Positions 1 through 9,014 are shown, numbered from the stretch's first letter. The stretch: 64,000 bases of DNA from Clostridia bacterium (GCA_017447775.1 JAFSMU010000011.1:1-64000), one strand, 5' to 3'. Numbers and translations: made by a program. Notes: generated by a model from the sequence alone, not told the origin.

Positions 1-395
1 ACGCCGACCTTCTGAAGCACGAGTCCTACCGATGTGATGCTGTTTTTGTCCGCTATCCTTTTGCGGATAAAGACCGTTTTCTTCTTCATGTCATAGTAGT
101 TGCCGTAAACCCATGCACGAAGAAAGCCCGCTTTCTTTATCTGAACGTCGTACAGTCCCGCCTTGTCGAGCATTTGTCGCCCGATCTGGAAGCTGTTCTG
201 CCCTGATTTGAGCGTCTTTCTGTTTGAGCCGTAATATCTTATCGCAACGAATATCCACATTACCAGTGCGACGACCGCCATAATGATAACGAGGATGCTG
301 ATGACAAGATACGTCCACGCAAGCCATTCGGATACGCCGAGGTCGGTGAACACCGTTACACCTTTTGTAAAGAATGTTTTGATAAATTCTGTCAT
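1..395 (-). CDS. YugP-like (Zn_peptidase_2 family) membrane protein, partial, catalytic motif lost
   Basis: The gene runs off the left edge; 131 N-terminal residues are visible. Start ATG at 395 follows AAGGAG by about 7 nt. One membrane segment (about residues 28-51) is followed by GRQMLDKAGLYDVQI and then YGNYYDMKKKTVFI, which match the pre-catalytic part of YugP-type zinc metallopeptidases (B. subtilis-like pattern: DHYDPRTK..LRLS, then SVAAHEVGHAIQ). In this protein the helix that should carry HEVGH reads VLQKVG, so the zinc-binding His and catalytic Glu are absent. Family call is by motif recognition; the C-terminal half is not visible. Probably a non-proteolytic paralogue. Confidence 0.6.
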   Translation of the reverse strand, partial: MTEFIKTFFTKGVTVFTDLGVSEWLAWTYLVISILVIIMAVVALVMWIFVAIRYYGSNRKTLKSGQNSFQIGRQMLDKAGLYDVQIKKAGFLRAWVYGNYYDMKKKTVFIRKRIADKNSITSVGLVLQKVG

Positions 396-424
396 AATAC
401 ACTCCTTGGTATTTCTTTTGATAT

Positions 425-453
425 ATAATAGCACATTTTGTATGAATATTCAA
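425..453 (-). promoter_or_regulatory. Promoter for the YugP-like gene
   Basis: Minus-strand -35 TTGAAT (448-453) and -10 TATTAT (425-430) are separated by exactly 17 nt, about 30 nt upstream of the ATG at 395. Confidence 0.6.
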
Positions 454-472
454 CAGGAAAACGAGATTTTTT

Positions 473-2500
473 CTATATTTTTTTGAACATGGTCAGCACG
501 TTTTTCCCGTCTTTATATTCGTATTTTATGTCGTCGGAGAGTTTTTTCGCCATAAATATCCCCAGCCCGCCGATATTTCTTTGCTCCGCGGAAAGCGTTG
601 TATCGGGATCGTCGCGCCCGAGCGGATCGTACTGATTTCCGCTGTCGATAAACGTTATCGCAACGCTGTCGCCCGTCTTTGAAAGGACGACCGTTGCGTC
701 CCCCTGCCCCGACGGATACGCGTAGTGTGCGATGTTGACGAATATCTCCTCCGCCGCCGTTTCCATCTGCATTTTCGTCTTCATCGAAGCGCCAGCCTCG
801 TCAAAGAAGGCGTCGATAAACTCGATCACGCCGTCAAGACTTTCGACCGTCGCCGGTACAGTCATTGTTTTCGCGTCAGAACCGAGGTACTTTATGCAAA
901 GCATCGTCACGTCGTCAAACTGCGGCGCATCTCCGACGAAGTCGCAGATATTCTTCCATACCGATTCGACGACTTCTTTCGGTCCCTCGTTTTGAGTATT
1001 TTTGATAACGTCCTTCGTTCTGTCCATATTGAACATCTCCTCATTTGAGTTTGTTGCTTCGGGTACGCCGTCCGTGTACAAAAACAGTTTATCGCCGCGC
1101 CCGAGCGTAAGTTCAAAGTCCGTAAATTTTGCCGTTTCCATCGCACCGACGGGAACGCCGTGCTTATTCTTTATTATTTCTACCTCGCCGTCGCTTTTGC
1201 AGATCACGGGATTTTCGTGTCCCGCATTCGCCGCGATAATTTTGCCCGTGCGAACGTCGAGCAGTCCGAGCCACACCGTCACAAACATATCGGCGTTGTT
1301 GCTCTCGCATATCCGCTTGTTCACAAAGGACAGCACCTCGCTCGGCGTTCCGCCCATAAGCGCGCGCTCTTTGATAAGGATTTTCGATACCATCATGAAC
1401 AGCGACGCAGGCACGCCCTTGCCTGAAACGTCAGCCATGACGAGCGCAAGGTGATCGTCGTCAACGAAGAAGAAATCGTAAAAGTCGCCGCCGACCTCTT
1501 TTGCGGGCGTCATTGAAGCGTAGATATCGAATTCGTTTCTGTCCGGGAACGGCGGGAACACCGACGGAAGGTCGCCCTTCTGTATCATTGCCGCAACGCC
1601 GAGCTCCGCGCTCATTTTTTCCTTTTCAGCCGTCGCGTTTGTAATGGCGTCGATGTATTTTACCGTGTCGCGCTCCATCGAGCCGATCGACGACGCAAGC
1701 GTCGATATTTCCCAGATCCTGCCGGCGCCGTTTTCGACGTTTTCGTTTGGCAAGCTGTTCTCGTGGGCGAATCGCTCCGCTTCTTTTGTTATTTTGCGGA
1801 TAGGCTTTATGAAGTTGCGTCTGGTAAACGCGGCGTACGCGACGGACGTTACGACGATCATAAATACGGTAAACGCGCCGATAAGGTACATATACGAGCG
1901 TCTGCCGTTTGCCAGATGCTCCATCGGGCGCTGAATGCACAGTATCGCCTTGACCGTGCCGTCGGTCTTGCTTTTGAGCGGGATGAGCGACGTTATATGC
2001 GGGATATTGCTGTTGCTTGTGCCGGCGCGGACTATCGTCGCCTTCTCAAGCCCGTCTTCATAAATTTGTTTATATATTTTTTGATATTCTTCGTTGGTGG
2101 TGTTGCGTACAAGTCCCACAGGCCACGGGGTATATCCGCTGTCCTTTGATACGCAGTTGAACACGGAGCGGAACGTAAGGTAGTCCGTTGTGTCGACGGC
2201 GATGACATATACAAGGGATACTCCCTGCTTGTCGCACAGGATATTGAGGTAAGAGAGCGTCGTTTTGTAGTCCTCGCTATCGCCGCTCTCGGCGAGATAT
2301 TTTTCGATGTTGTCGGCATTGACGAGCGTCGCCGCGGTGTTTGCGGTGCGGAATGCCGCGTCGGTGTATTCGTTTGTCAGCGATTGGGTGAATTTGTAAT
2401 AACCGATGATGCTGACGCACGAGCCGAACATGAGCAAAAGCAGTATCAGCGCCCCGACGATATTGAACGTAAGGCTTTTCCTTACGCGCTTTTTTGCCAT
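473..2500 (-). CDS. Membrane sensor PP2C phosphatase (SpoIIE/RsbU type) with HAMP and anti-sigma-like ATPase domains
   Basis: 675 aa from the ATG at 2500, chosen because GGGAGG lies just upstream; a longer frame to 2572 has no ribosome site. Order: membrane segment (about 10-35), extracytoplasmic sensor region (36-200), second membrane segment (about 203-226), HAMP-like linker, PP2C SpoIIE domain (about 305-535) with GGDFYDFFFVDDDH and MADVSGKGVPASLFM supplying the metal Asp residues, then a C-terminal HATPase_c_2 domain (about 545-675) of the RsbW type. Such proteins dephosphorylate anti-anti-sigma factors in response to an external signal. Fusion with a kinase-like domain suggests one polypeptide holds both activities. 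No partner anti-sigma gene is adjacent. Confidence 0.88.
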   Translation of the reverse strand: MAKKRVRKSLTFNIVGALILLLLMFGSCVSIIGYYKFTQSLTNEYTDAAFRTANTAATLVNADNIEKYLAESGDSEDYKTTLSYLNILCDKQGVSLVYVIAVDTTDYLTFRSVFNCVSKDSGYTPWPVGLVRNTTNEEYQKIYKQIYEDGLEKATIVRAGTSNSNIPHITSLIPLKSKTDGTVKAILCIQRPMEHLANGRRSYMYLIGAFTVFMIVVTSVAYAAFTRRNFIKPIRKITKEAERFAHENSLPNENVENGAGRIWEISTLASSIGSMERDTVKYIDAITNATAEKEKMSAELGVAAMIQKGDLPSVFPPFPDRNEFDIYASMTPAKEVGGDFYDFFFVDDDHLALVMADVSGKGVPASLFMMVSKILIKERALMGGTPSEVLSFVNKRICESNNADMFVTVWLGLLDVRTGKIIAANAGHENPVICKSDGEVEIIKNKHGVPVGAMETAKFTDFELTLGRGDKLFLYTDGVPEATNSNEEMFNMDRTKDVIKNTQNEGPKEVVESVWKNICDFVGDAPQFDDVTMLCIKYLGSDAKTMTVPATVESLDGVIEFIDAFFDEAGASMKTKMQMETAAEEIFVNIAHYAYPSGQGDATVVLSKTGDSVAITFIDSGNQYDPLGRDDPDTTLSAEQRNIGGLGIFMAKKLSDDIKYEYKDGKNVLTMFKKI

Positions 2501-2519
2501 ATACTCACCTCCCGAAACG

Positions 2520-2548
2520 ATTATATCATACATTGCGCCGCATTTCAA
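2520..2548 (-). promoter_or_regulatory. Promoter for the PP2C phosphatase gene, very short leader
   Basis: -35 TTGAAA (2543-2548), 17-nt spacer, perfect -10 TATAAT (2520-2525) on the minus strand. The predicted transcription start falls about at 2513, directly at the GGGAGG ribosome site of the gene starting at 2500, leaving a leader of only about 12 nt. Confidence 0.7.
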
Positions 2549-2649
2549 GAAAAATTCGGCTTTGTTTTTCAATTATTCGGTTTTTTTAAGGCTTTTTTAA
2601 GTTTTTTCGGGTAGAATTTGAACAAGTAAACGAAAGGAGCGCTGTTTTT

Positions 2650-2994
2650 ATGAAAATTCTTTTCGCGTCGCCGGATCGCGATCTCGTTTCGTCGTTCAAG
2701 CTTATACTTGACGAGCGCGGACACGATACGCTTGCGGCATACGACGGAACGCAGGCGATCTCGGCTTGTGAAAACGCCGCAGATATCGCCGTCATCGACG
2801 AGCGGCTGCCGCGTACCGACATGGCGACGCTTTACAAAATACTCTCATCGCACGAAACGCCGACGCTTACGTTGACGTATTCGCAAAGCGGAGGGCAAAA
2901 TACGCTGCCGTATCCGTTTTTCCCCGATGAATTTATGGCGGCGTGCGAAAAACTGTACTCGGAAAATCAAACAAAGCGAGGTGAAAGTACATGA
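2650..2994 (+). CDS. Degenerate CheY-like receiver domain protein
   Basis: 114 aa, a stand-alone receiver fold with no output domain. RBS AAAGGAG. The phospho-acceptor position is kept (D50 in AVIDERLP) and a Thr follows strand 4 (TLTLTYS). The acidic pair that binds Mg2+ is replaced by S7-P8 (D9 remains), and the conserved Lys before the last Pro-Phe is Tyr (Y88 in LPYPF). This makes normal phosphotransfer unlikely. The stop overlaps the start of the next gene by 4 nt (ATGA), so the two are translationally coupled. It is the first gene of an operon with a histidine-kinase-like protein, a VTC protein and a DUF4956 protein. Confidence 0.75.
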   Translation: MKILFASPDRDLVSSFKLILDERGHDTLAAYDGTQAISACENAADIAVIDERLPRTDMATLYKILSSHETPTLTLTYSQSGGQNTLPYPFFPDEFMAACEKLYSENQTKRGEST

Positions 2995-4187
2995 AAAAAG
3001 CAAGAAACAAATTCGTCCTTTACGCGATGCTGTCTATCTTTGTCTTGCTGACCGTACTGCTTTCCGTGATCAATATGATAGTCTTTGAAATGGCGGCGCA
3101 CGACGCCGACGACATAACTATGATGCTGGCGCGCGGCAAGGGCAATTTTATGACGCAGGAAAGACCCGAGGGCGAGTTCGGCGGGAGAGGTCCGATGGGG
3201 CCGACGTCGCCGGAGATGAACAAATCGATAAGGTATTTTACGTTTGCCTTTGACAGCGGCGGCAGCGTCGAAACGGTGGCGTTTCAGCTGTCTGCGATGA
3301 GCGAGGACGAGGCGCGCGAGCTTGCAAGCTCGCTTAAAGGCGGCACGTGCGGCTGGGTAAAGATGACTTACAGATACCGCGTATGGAGCGCCGGAGGCAA
3401 AACGTTCGTTACGGTGATAGATCAGGGGCGCGAGCTGCTTGTGGCGTACAGGATACTTATTTTCTCCGTCGCAGGCGAGGTTCTGGGGCTTGCGATAAGT
3501 TTTCTTTTCCTTATGTTCATCGGCAAAAAGCTGTTCTCCCCGCTTGAAACGGCTGACGCAAAGCAGAAAAACTTTATAGCGGAAGCCGAGGCGGAGTTCA
3601 AAGTGCCGCTTACGGTCATCGGTGCCGATATCGAGCTTATCGAAAGGGACGGGGGCGCAAACGAGCGCACGTCGTCGGTAAGGCGGCAGGTGAGGAAGAT
3701 GACGGAGCTTGTGAAAAATCTCGGCTCGCTTGCGATATTCAATCAAAATGGTGAGGGGCGCGAGGAAGTGTCGCTTTCAAAAATAATGCGATCTGAGCTT
3801 GACTCGGCCAAGGCGAAATTCGACGAGGCGGGGATAATTCTTTCAGTGGATATCGGAGATGACATCAGCATTTACGGCGACAAAAAGGCGCTTGAACGCG
3901 TAATGCGGGAGCTTGTCGACAATTCGCTGAAATTTGCGTGCGACCGGGCGTCGTTTTCGCTCACTCAGCAGAGCGGACGCATAAGGCTGACGCAGAAAAA
4001 CGGCACGACGCTTCAAAACGGCGGAGCCGATCAGGTATTTGACAGGTTTACGACGCTTGAAAACGCCGCCGGCAAAAACGGGCACGGTCTTGGGCTTGCA
4101 TACGTCAAGGACGCGGTAAAAGCGTACAACGGACGCGCGACGGCAAAGGTCGATGACGGCGAGTTCATCCTTGAAATAACGCTATGA
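2991..4187 (+). CDS. Histidine-kinase-like membrane protein lacking phospho-acceptor His and G1-box Asp
   Basis: 398 aa. Two membrane segments (about residues 9-31 and 150-178) flank an extracytoplasmic region. The DHp helix reads FIAEAEAEFKVPLTVI where kinases have F.A..SHEL+TPLT.I, so the phospho-acceptor His is Ala201. In the ATPase domain the N-box Asn is present (N311 in VDNSLKF) and a G2-like GHGLGLA is present (about 364), but the G1 box reads KNGTTL instead of DNGPGI. The protein is recognisable as a HisKA/HATPase sensor but should not autophosphorylate. It overlaps the degenerate receiver gene and is followed 15 nt later by the VTC gene, suggesting an allosteric sensor for that pathway (inference). 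Confidence 0.82.
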   Translation: MKKARNKFVLYAMLSIFVLLTVLLSVINMIVFEMAAHDADDITMMLARGKGNFMTQERPEGEFGGRGPMGPTSPEMNKSIRYFTFAFDSGGSVETVAFQLSAMSEDEARELASSLKGGTCGWVKMTYRYRVWSAGGKTFVTVIDQGRELLVAYRILIFSVAGEVLGLAISFLFLMFIGKKLFSPLETADAKQKNFIAEAEAEFKVPLTVIGADIELIERDGGANERTSSVRRQVRKMTELVKNLGSLAIFNQNGEGREEVSLSKIMRSELDSAKAKFDEAGIILSVDIGDDISIYGDKKALERVMRELVDNSLKFACDRASFSLTQQSGRIRLTQKNGTTLQNGGADQVFDRFTTLENAAGKNGHGLGLAYVKDAVKAYNGRATAKVDDGEFILEITL

Positions 4188-4202
4188 CGCGGGGGTGATA
4201 AA

Positions 4203-4931
4203 ATGGCAACCGTTTCAAATCCCATCGTCGTTATGAAAAGGTACGAGCTGAAATACATCCTCACCCCTGAGCAAGACAAATTCTTTCGTGAAAAGCTGCG
4301 CGGGCACATGGAGGTTGACAAGTTCGGACTTACTTCAATAGCGTCGCTGTACTACGACACGCCCGATTTCAGACTGATAAACCGCTCGATCGAAAAGCCG
4401 CTTTTCAAAGAAAAGATTCGGCTGCGCTCATACGGGCTTGCGACAAGCGACTCTCCCGTGTTTCTCGAGCTGAAGCGGAAGGCATACGGCATAGTTTACA
4501 AGCGGCGCGTGCAGTCGACGATCCCGCTCGTTGAGAAATTCTTTTCCGGCGACGGCGATATATGCGCCGGTGGGCAGATAAACACCGAAATAAAATACTT
4601 CCGCGACTACTACCGTACCCTCGTTCCCGCGTGTCTTATTATTTACGACCGCACGGCGTTCTTTGAGCCGGGCGGGGATCTGAGGCTGACGATCGACCAG
4701 AACCCGCGTTACAGAACGAGCGACCTCGATCTGCGCGTTTCAATGGACGGCATATCGCTTCTGCCGAAGGGGTACTCCATCCTCGAAATAAAAGTGCAGG
4801 AGGCAATGCCGCTGTGGCTTTCCTCGATTCTTGACGAGGGCAAGATATACAAAGCGAGCTTTTCCAAATACGGCGAGGCTTACAAGCAGCAAATGATAAA
4901 CACTTACAGAAAGGAATTACAATATGTTTGA
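4203..4931 (+). CDS. VTC-domain polyphosphate-polymerase-like protein
   Basis: 242 aa. RBS GGGGGTGA directly precedes the ATG. The VTC/CYTH-type tunnel fold shows as KRYELKYIL near the N-terminus, SLYYDTPDF, KEKIRLRSYG, VFLELKRKAYG..YKRR and ILEIKVQ near the C-terminus; the basic and Glu residues are those that line the triphosphate tunnel in VTC4-like enzymes. In yeast this domain makes polyphosphate from ATP. Bacterial single-domain versions usually sit next to a DUF4956 membrane protein, as here (8-nt overlap). Activity is inferred from family membership. Confidence 0.85.
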   Translation: MATVSNPIVVMKRYELKYILTPEQDKFFREKLRGHMEVDKFGLTSIASLYYDTPDFRLINRSIEKPLFKEKIRLRSYGLATSDSPVFLELKRKAYGIVYKRRVQSTIPLVEKFFSGDGDICAGGQINTEIKYFRDYYRTLVPACLIIYDRTAFFEPGGDLRLTIDQNPRYRTSDLDLRVSMDGISLLPKGYSILEIKVQEAMPLWLSSILDEGKIYKASFSKYGEAYKQQMINTYRKELQYV

Positions 4932-5598
4932 TTCTATATATTCTTCAACCGGCGTTACGACGGCCGAGTTCTTCATAATGGCGGCCGTTGCCGTCGTTAC
5001 CGGATTTATCTATTCGTGGATAATGTCGTATAAGATACGCTCCACCAAGCGATTCTTCATCGTTATCGCGCTTATACCGTTCATCGTTTCGGCGGTGATA
5101 ACGTTTGTAAACGGCAACATCGGCGCGGGCGTTGCGATAGGCGGCGCGTTCGCGCTCATCCGTTTCCGCTCGGCGCAAGGCTCGGCTGACGAGATCGCGG
5201 CGATACTTATCGCCATGGGCTCGGGCATCGCATTCGGAATGGGATATATCGCTTACGGCGTGATCATACTTATCGTTCTGGCGGTGATTTATCTTCTTCT
5301 TTCGATGCTGCCGATATTCGAGCATAAAAATATGGCAAAGGACAAGCTCCTTCGCATAACGATACCCGAGTCGCTCGACTACTATGACGTGTTCAACGAC
5401 ACGTTCGCGCACTATCTTGCGTCATACGAAAGCGTCGGCGTAAAGACGACGGGCATGGGTTCGATGTTCCGCCTTTCGTTCAAGATCAGAATGAAAGACG
5501 CGCGCGAAGAAAAGGCGTTTATCGACGAGCTTCGTACAATGAACGGAAACCTTGAGATCGCCGTTCTTCCCTATTCCGACGTGCAAAATCAGCTTTGA
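4924..5598 (+). CDS. DUF4956 family membrane protein
   Basis: 224 aa. Four hydrophobic segments lie in the N-terminal 140 residues (about 14-34, 43-60, 64-80, 95-135), followed by a soluble C-terminal domain of about 85 residues with an alpha/beta pattern. The segment GGAFALIRFRSAQGSADEIAAI is typical of DUF4956 (here residues about 77-98). It overlaps the VTC gene by 8 nt and ends the operon at a strong terminator. The function of DUF4956 is not established; repeated pairing with VTC suggests it anchors or exports the product. Confidence 0.85.
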   Translation: MFDSIYSSTGVTTAEFFIMAAVAVVTGFIYSWIMSYKIRSTKRFFIVIALIPFIVSAVITFVNGNIGAGVAIGGAFALIRFRSAQGSADEIAAILIAMGSGIAFGMGYIAYGVIILIVLAVIYLLLSMLPIFEHKNMAKDKLLRITIPESLDYYDVFNDTFAHYLASYESVGVKTTGMGSMFRLSFKIRMKDAREEKAFIDELRTMNGNLEIAVLPYSDVQNQL

Positions 5599-5601
5599 CA
5601 G

Positions 5602-5633
5602 AAAAAAACCTCCCACAAGGGAGGCTTTTTTTA
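5602..5633. terminator. Bidirectional intrinsic terminator
   Basis: CCTCCC ACAA GGGAGG stem (5609-5624), with an A-run on the left and T-run on the right. It sits between the convergent DUF4956 and RNase J genes and serves both strands. Confidence 0.9.
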
Positions 5634-7304
5634 TACGTCCATCAAAAGCACCATGACCATCGGCTTGCGCCTTGTGGTCTGGAACACGTATTTTGCTATG
5701 TCGTCGCGCACGCGGCCTTTGAGCGCCGCCCAGTCGGTGATGTCGCGCCGCAGTCCTTCATAAAGCGAGTCGCGCGCTATCTCGCGCAAAGCCGACAGCG
5801 TTTCTTCGGACTCTTTTTCATAGATGAAGCCGCGCGATACGACCTCCGGCCCGCCCGCAATGTCGCCGACGGCAAAGTCGACGGCGGCGGTAACTATAAT
5901 GAGTCCCTCCTCTGCAAGCTTACGTCTGTCGCGCAAAACGACGTTGCCCACGTCACCGACGCCCGTGCCGTCGACAAGGATCACGCCCGCCGGAACAGTG
6001 CCGCCGTAGCGAGCGCCGTTCTGGTCGATTTCAAGAATTTTTCCGATCTCGGAAACGAAGATATGGTTTGGCTCCATGCCGATATGCTCGGCAAGCTCTT
6101 TATGTCTGAACAGATGACGCGCCTCGCCGTGAACGGGCATAAAATACTCCGGCTTTGTGAGAGCATGGAATATCTTCAGCTCCTCCTGGCAAGCGTGCCC
6201 CGAAACGTGAACGTTGGCGTCGACGTCAGACAGCACGCAAACGCCGCGGCGGAACAGCTCGTTTATAATATTGCCGACGAGCTTTTCATTGCCGGGTATG
6301 GCGGTCGCGCTGATGATGACGATATCGTCCGCTCCGAGTTCCACCTTGTCGTGAAGCCCGAAAGCCATGCGGTAAAGTCCCGACATCGGCTCGCCCTGAC
6401 TGCCCGTTGAAACGATGGTCATTTTTGACGGCGGGTATTTTTTTGCCTCGGAAATATCGCAAAGCACGCCCGCGGGAACGTTCATATATCCAAGCTCCGT
6501 CGCCGCTTTGACGATATTTATCATGCTGCGCCCCGTGACCGCGACTTTGCGCCCGTATTTGTTAGCAATGTCGATGATCTGCTGAACGCGATGAACGTTT
6601 GACGAAAACGTCGATATTACTATGCGCTTGTCGCGGTATTCCTCAAAAAAGCGCACCAGCGATTCCCCGACCTTGCGCTCCGACGGAGTGTAGCCCTGAC
6701 GCTCGACGTTTGTCGATTCGCACATAAGCAGCTTTACACCCTCGCGCCCAAGCTCGCCGAGGCGGGTGAGGTCGGTCATCTCTCCCTCAACGGGGGTGGG
6801 GTCTATTTTGAAGTCGCCCGAATGTATGACAACGCCGACGGGCGTTTTTATCGCAAGGCAGACGGCGTCTGCTATCGAGTGGTTGACGCGGATGAACTCC
6901 ACGTCGAAAACGCCGAGCTTTACGTGCTCGCCCGCCGCAACGCAGTGCAGACGCGGGACAAAATCAAATTTATGCTCCGTGAATTTGTTTTCGAGAATGC
7001 CAAGCGTCAGGCGCGTGGCGAATATCGGTATATCGAGTTTGTGGAGCAGGTACGGGATGGAGCCGATGTGGTCCTCGTGCCCGTGAGTTACGACAAGTCC
7101 GACTATTTTGTCGCGGTTGTTTACAAGGTAAGTAAAGTCGGGTGTTACAAGATCGACGCCGAACATATCGTCATCGGGGAAGCCGATACCGCAGTCGATT
7201 ATGAGTATGTTGTCGCTGTATTCAAGCAGCGTTATGTTCTTTCCTATTTCGCCAAGCCCGCCGAGCGGGATTACGCGAAGTTTTTTTGTTTTTCCTTTTG
7301 CCAT
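5631..7304 (-). CDS. rnj: Ribonuclease J
   Basis: 557 aa, the usual length for RNase J1. Metallo-beta-lactamase core with THGHEDHIGS (metal ligands), HSGDFK, then the beta-CASP segment and VHGEARHL, and a C-terminal domain. RNase J is the 5'-3' exonuclease and endonuclease that replaces RNase E in Firmicutes mRNA decay and rRNA maturation. Start ATG at 7304 follows AAGGTG. It stands alone and appears to be transcribed from the promoter at 7564-7592 with a leader of about 250 nt. Confidence 0.95.
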   Translation of the reverse strand: MAKGKTKKLRVIPLGGLGEIGKNITLLEYSDNILIIDCGIGFPDDDMFGVDLVTPDFTYLVNNRDKIVGLVVTHGHEDHIGSIPYLLHKLDIPIFATRLTLGILENKFTEHKFDFVPRLHCVAAGEHVKLGVFDVEFIRVNHSIADAVCLAIKTPVGVVIHSGDFKIDPTPVEGEMTDLTRLGELGREGVKLLMCESTNVERQGYTPSERKVGESLVRFFEEYRDKRIVISTFSSNVHRVQQIIDIANKYGRKVAVTGRSMINIVKAATELGYMNVPAGVLCDISEAKKYPPSKMTIVSTGSQGEPMSGLYRMAFGLHDKVELGADDIVIISATAIPGNEKLVGNIINELFRRGVCVLSDVDANVHVSGHACQEELKIFHALTKPEYFMPVHGEARHLFRHKELAEHIGMEPNHIFVSEIGKILEIDQNGARYGGTVPAGVILVDGTGVGDVGNVVLRDRRKLAEEGLIIVTAAVDFAVGDIAGGPEVVSRGFIYEKESEETLSALREIARDSLYEGLRRDITDWAALKGRVRDDIAKYVFQTTRRKPMVMVLLMDV

Positions 7305-7611
7305 TTTTTCACCTTTGCATCAATATAATGCCCTTTCCGAAACGATAGAACGTTCTCACGCAACGCAAAAAAGCCCGCCGCGCGGAGTATCGCATTTTTA
7401 TGTAGGAGGAACGCCCGCGCCCCGAATCGCGCGCCGTCCCGTCCGCGTATTTTGTTTGTTTTTGCCCGATTTCCCGCCCCGATGCGCGTTCATCAAAGCA
7501 AATATATATTAAGAAAATAATATATCGTCGTCATACGGCGGCGCCGACGCCGCCTGTATAATTATTATACACCTCCAACGTAATAAATGCAAGTAATTTT
7601 GAAAAAAAGCG
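7305..7611 (-). promoter_or_regulatory. RNase J promoter and long leader with a 5'-terminal hairpin
   Basis: This 307-nt gap has no convincing gene. On the minus strand, -35-like TTGCAT (7587-7592) and perfect -10 TATAAT (7564-7569) are spaced 17 nt apart. The predicted start is near 7557. A 7-bp GC hairpin (arms 7537-7543 and 7548-7554) begins within about three nucleotides of that start, so the transcript would begin in a structured 5' end. The rest of the leader is GC-rich with no recognised riboswitch. Confidence 0.5.
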
Positions 7612-8892
7612 TTAAAACAGATTGTTTACGCTGTTTTTCGCGTAGTTGAAAACGTCGGCGGCGGCGCTTTGGTCTGATGACGTTGCGCTGATGTTGAGCG
7701 TTGAGATATCGACGCACGATATTTCCGCGCGTCCGACGTCGTATTCGAGTATGACGCCGCCATCCCCGGATTTTGCGCCGCGTCGCATCATCTCGCCCAC
7801 GGTCCGCGCCGCGCCGAATGGCGCGTTGACGCTGCCGGAAACGGAAAAAACAAGACTCGGCGCTATCTCTTCCGCCTGCTCGGACGACGCCATGCGCGCC
7901 GACGCGATCTTTGAAAGCGCGATGTCGTATCTTGAAAAGGCGTCGCGTATGCTCAAATTTTCACGCGCCGCACTTCCTGTCCTGACGACGTCGCCCGGCG
8001 GTATCACGGCGTATTTTGCCGTGGAGTTTTTCATCATAACGGCGCCGCGGCACATAATACTCTCGCTTAAAACGCACCCCTCGCCGATCACGGCTCCGTC
8101 GAGAACTACGGAGCGGGATATGTGCGCTGACGGCGATATTCTTGCGCTTTGCGATATGCACTCGCACGGCGGCGTTCCGGGCACATCCCCGCGGCAAACG
8201 TCAAGATTTGCTTTGAGATACGCCCCCGGCGTTCCTATATCGCAAAAGTATCCGTCCGTTTCGTATGCGTAAAGCGCCCCACCGACGATGTTCGGGAACA
8301 CGTCCTTTGCAAAGTCACACATTTTCCCCGGGCGGATAAAGTCGAAGATCCTCGGGGAGAGGACGTATACCCCCGTGCTTATGACGTCGGTGCGGACGTT
8401 TTTCCACGCGGGCTTCTCGGAAAACGACGTGATTTTGCCGTTTTTATCAAACATCACGCTCCCGTAGCGGCACGGCTCGTCGCTGCGCGAAACGATAAGC
8501 GTCGCCAGCGCTCCGACTTTTTTGTGAAACGATACCGCCGGCATCAGATCAAAGCTAAGCAGCGTATCGCCGCCGATGCACAAAAAGTCGCTGTCGAAAA
8601 ATCCGCGCGCCGAATGTGCGCTTCCCGCCGTTCCGAGCGGCTTACTCTCGGTATAATACGTAAGCTCGGTACCTTCCGTGCCGTTTTCTTCAAAATATTT
8701 TATTATCTCGTTTCCGAGATATCCGAGCGTTACGGCGACGTCGGTTATTCCTTCGCCGTAAAGCCTTTTGAGCGTATGAGACATCACCGCCCTGTCACCG
8801 ACGGGAAGCAGCGGTTTTGGAATATCGTCTGTTATCGGGGAGAGGCGCTCGCCGCGCCCTCCCGCAAGTATAAGCGCTTTCGGTTTTGTCAT
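7612..8892 (-). CDS. NDP-sugar nucleotidyltransferase (GlmU/mannose-1-P guanylyltransferase type) with C-terminal extension
   Basis: 426 aa. Start ATG at 8892 is preferred over 8913 because GAGGTG lies 6 nt upstream. The N-terminal domain (1-235) has ALILAGGRGERLSP (nucleotide loop), KPLLPVGDRAVMSH and CIGGDTLLSFD. A short left-handed beta-helix-like stretch follows (about 250-300, ISPSAHISRSVV..GAVIGEGCVLS). The last 110 residues are not recognised; larger relatives carry a phosphomannomutase domain there, but I see no phosphoserine loop. It likely activates a hexose-1-phosphate for surface polysaccharide; the substrate is not evident. Confidence 0.8.
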   Translation of the reverse strand: MTKPKALILAGGRGERLSPITDDIPKPLLPVGDRAVMSHTLKRLYGEGITDVAVTLGYLGNEIIKYFEENGTEGTELTYYTESKPLGTAGSAHSARGFFDSDFLCIGGDTLLSFDLMPAVSFHKKVGALATLIVSRSDEPCRYGSVMFDKNGKITSFSEKPAWKNVRTDVISTGVYVLSPRIFDFIRPGKMCDFAKDVFPNIVGGALYAYETDGYFCDIGTPGAYLKANLDVCRGDVPGTPPCECISQSARISPSAHISRSVVLDGAVIGEGCVLSESIMCRGAVMMKNSTAKYAVIPPGDVVRTGSAARENLSIRDAFSRYDIALSKIASARMASSEQAEEIAPSLVFSVSGSVNAPFGAARTVGEMMRRGAKSGDGGVILEYDVGRAEISCVDISTLNISATSSDQSAAADVFNYAKNSVNNLF

Positions 8893-9014
8893 TTTACACC
8901 TCGAAAAAAACATTTTCTTTACATATATATTTTTACGAAAACGCTTTGATTATTCAGAATTGGGAGATTTGCCCTTTTCTTTTTTCGGAAAAACAAAAAA
9001 GCCGAAAAAGAATA

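Noticed and set aside
5595..6410. 271-aa plus-strand open frame
   Set aside because: Antisense to RNase J, with composition of a shadow frame and no ribosome site.
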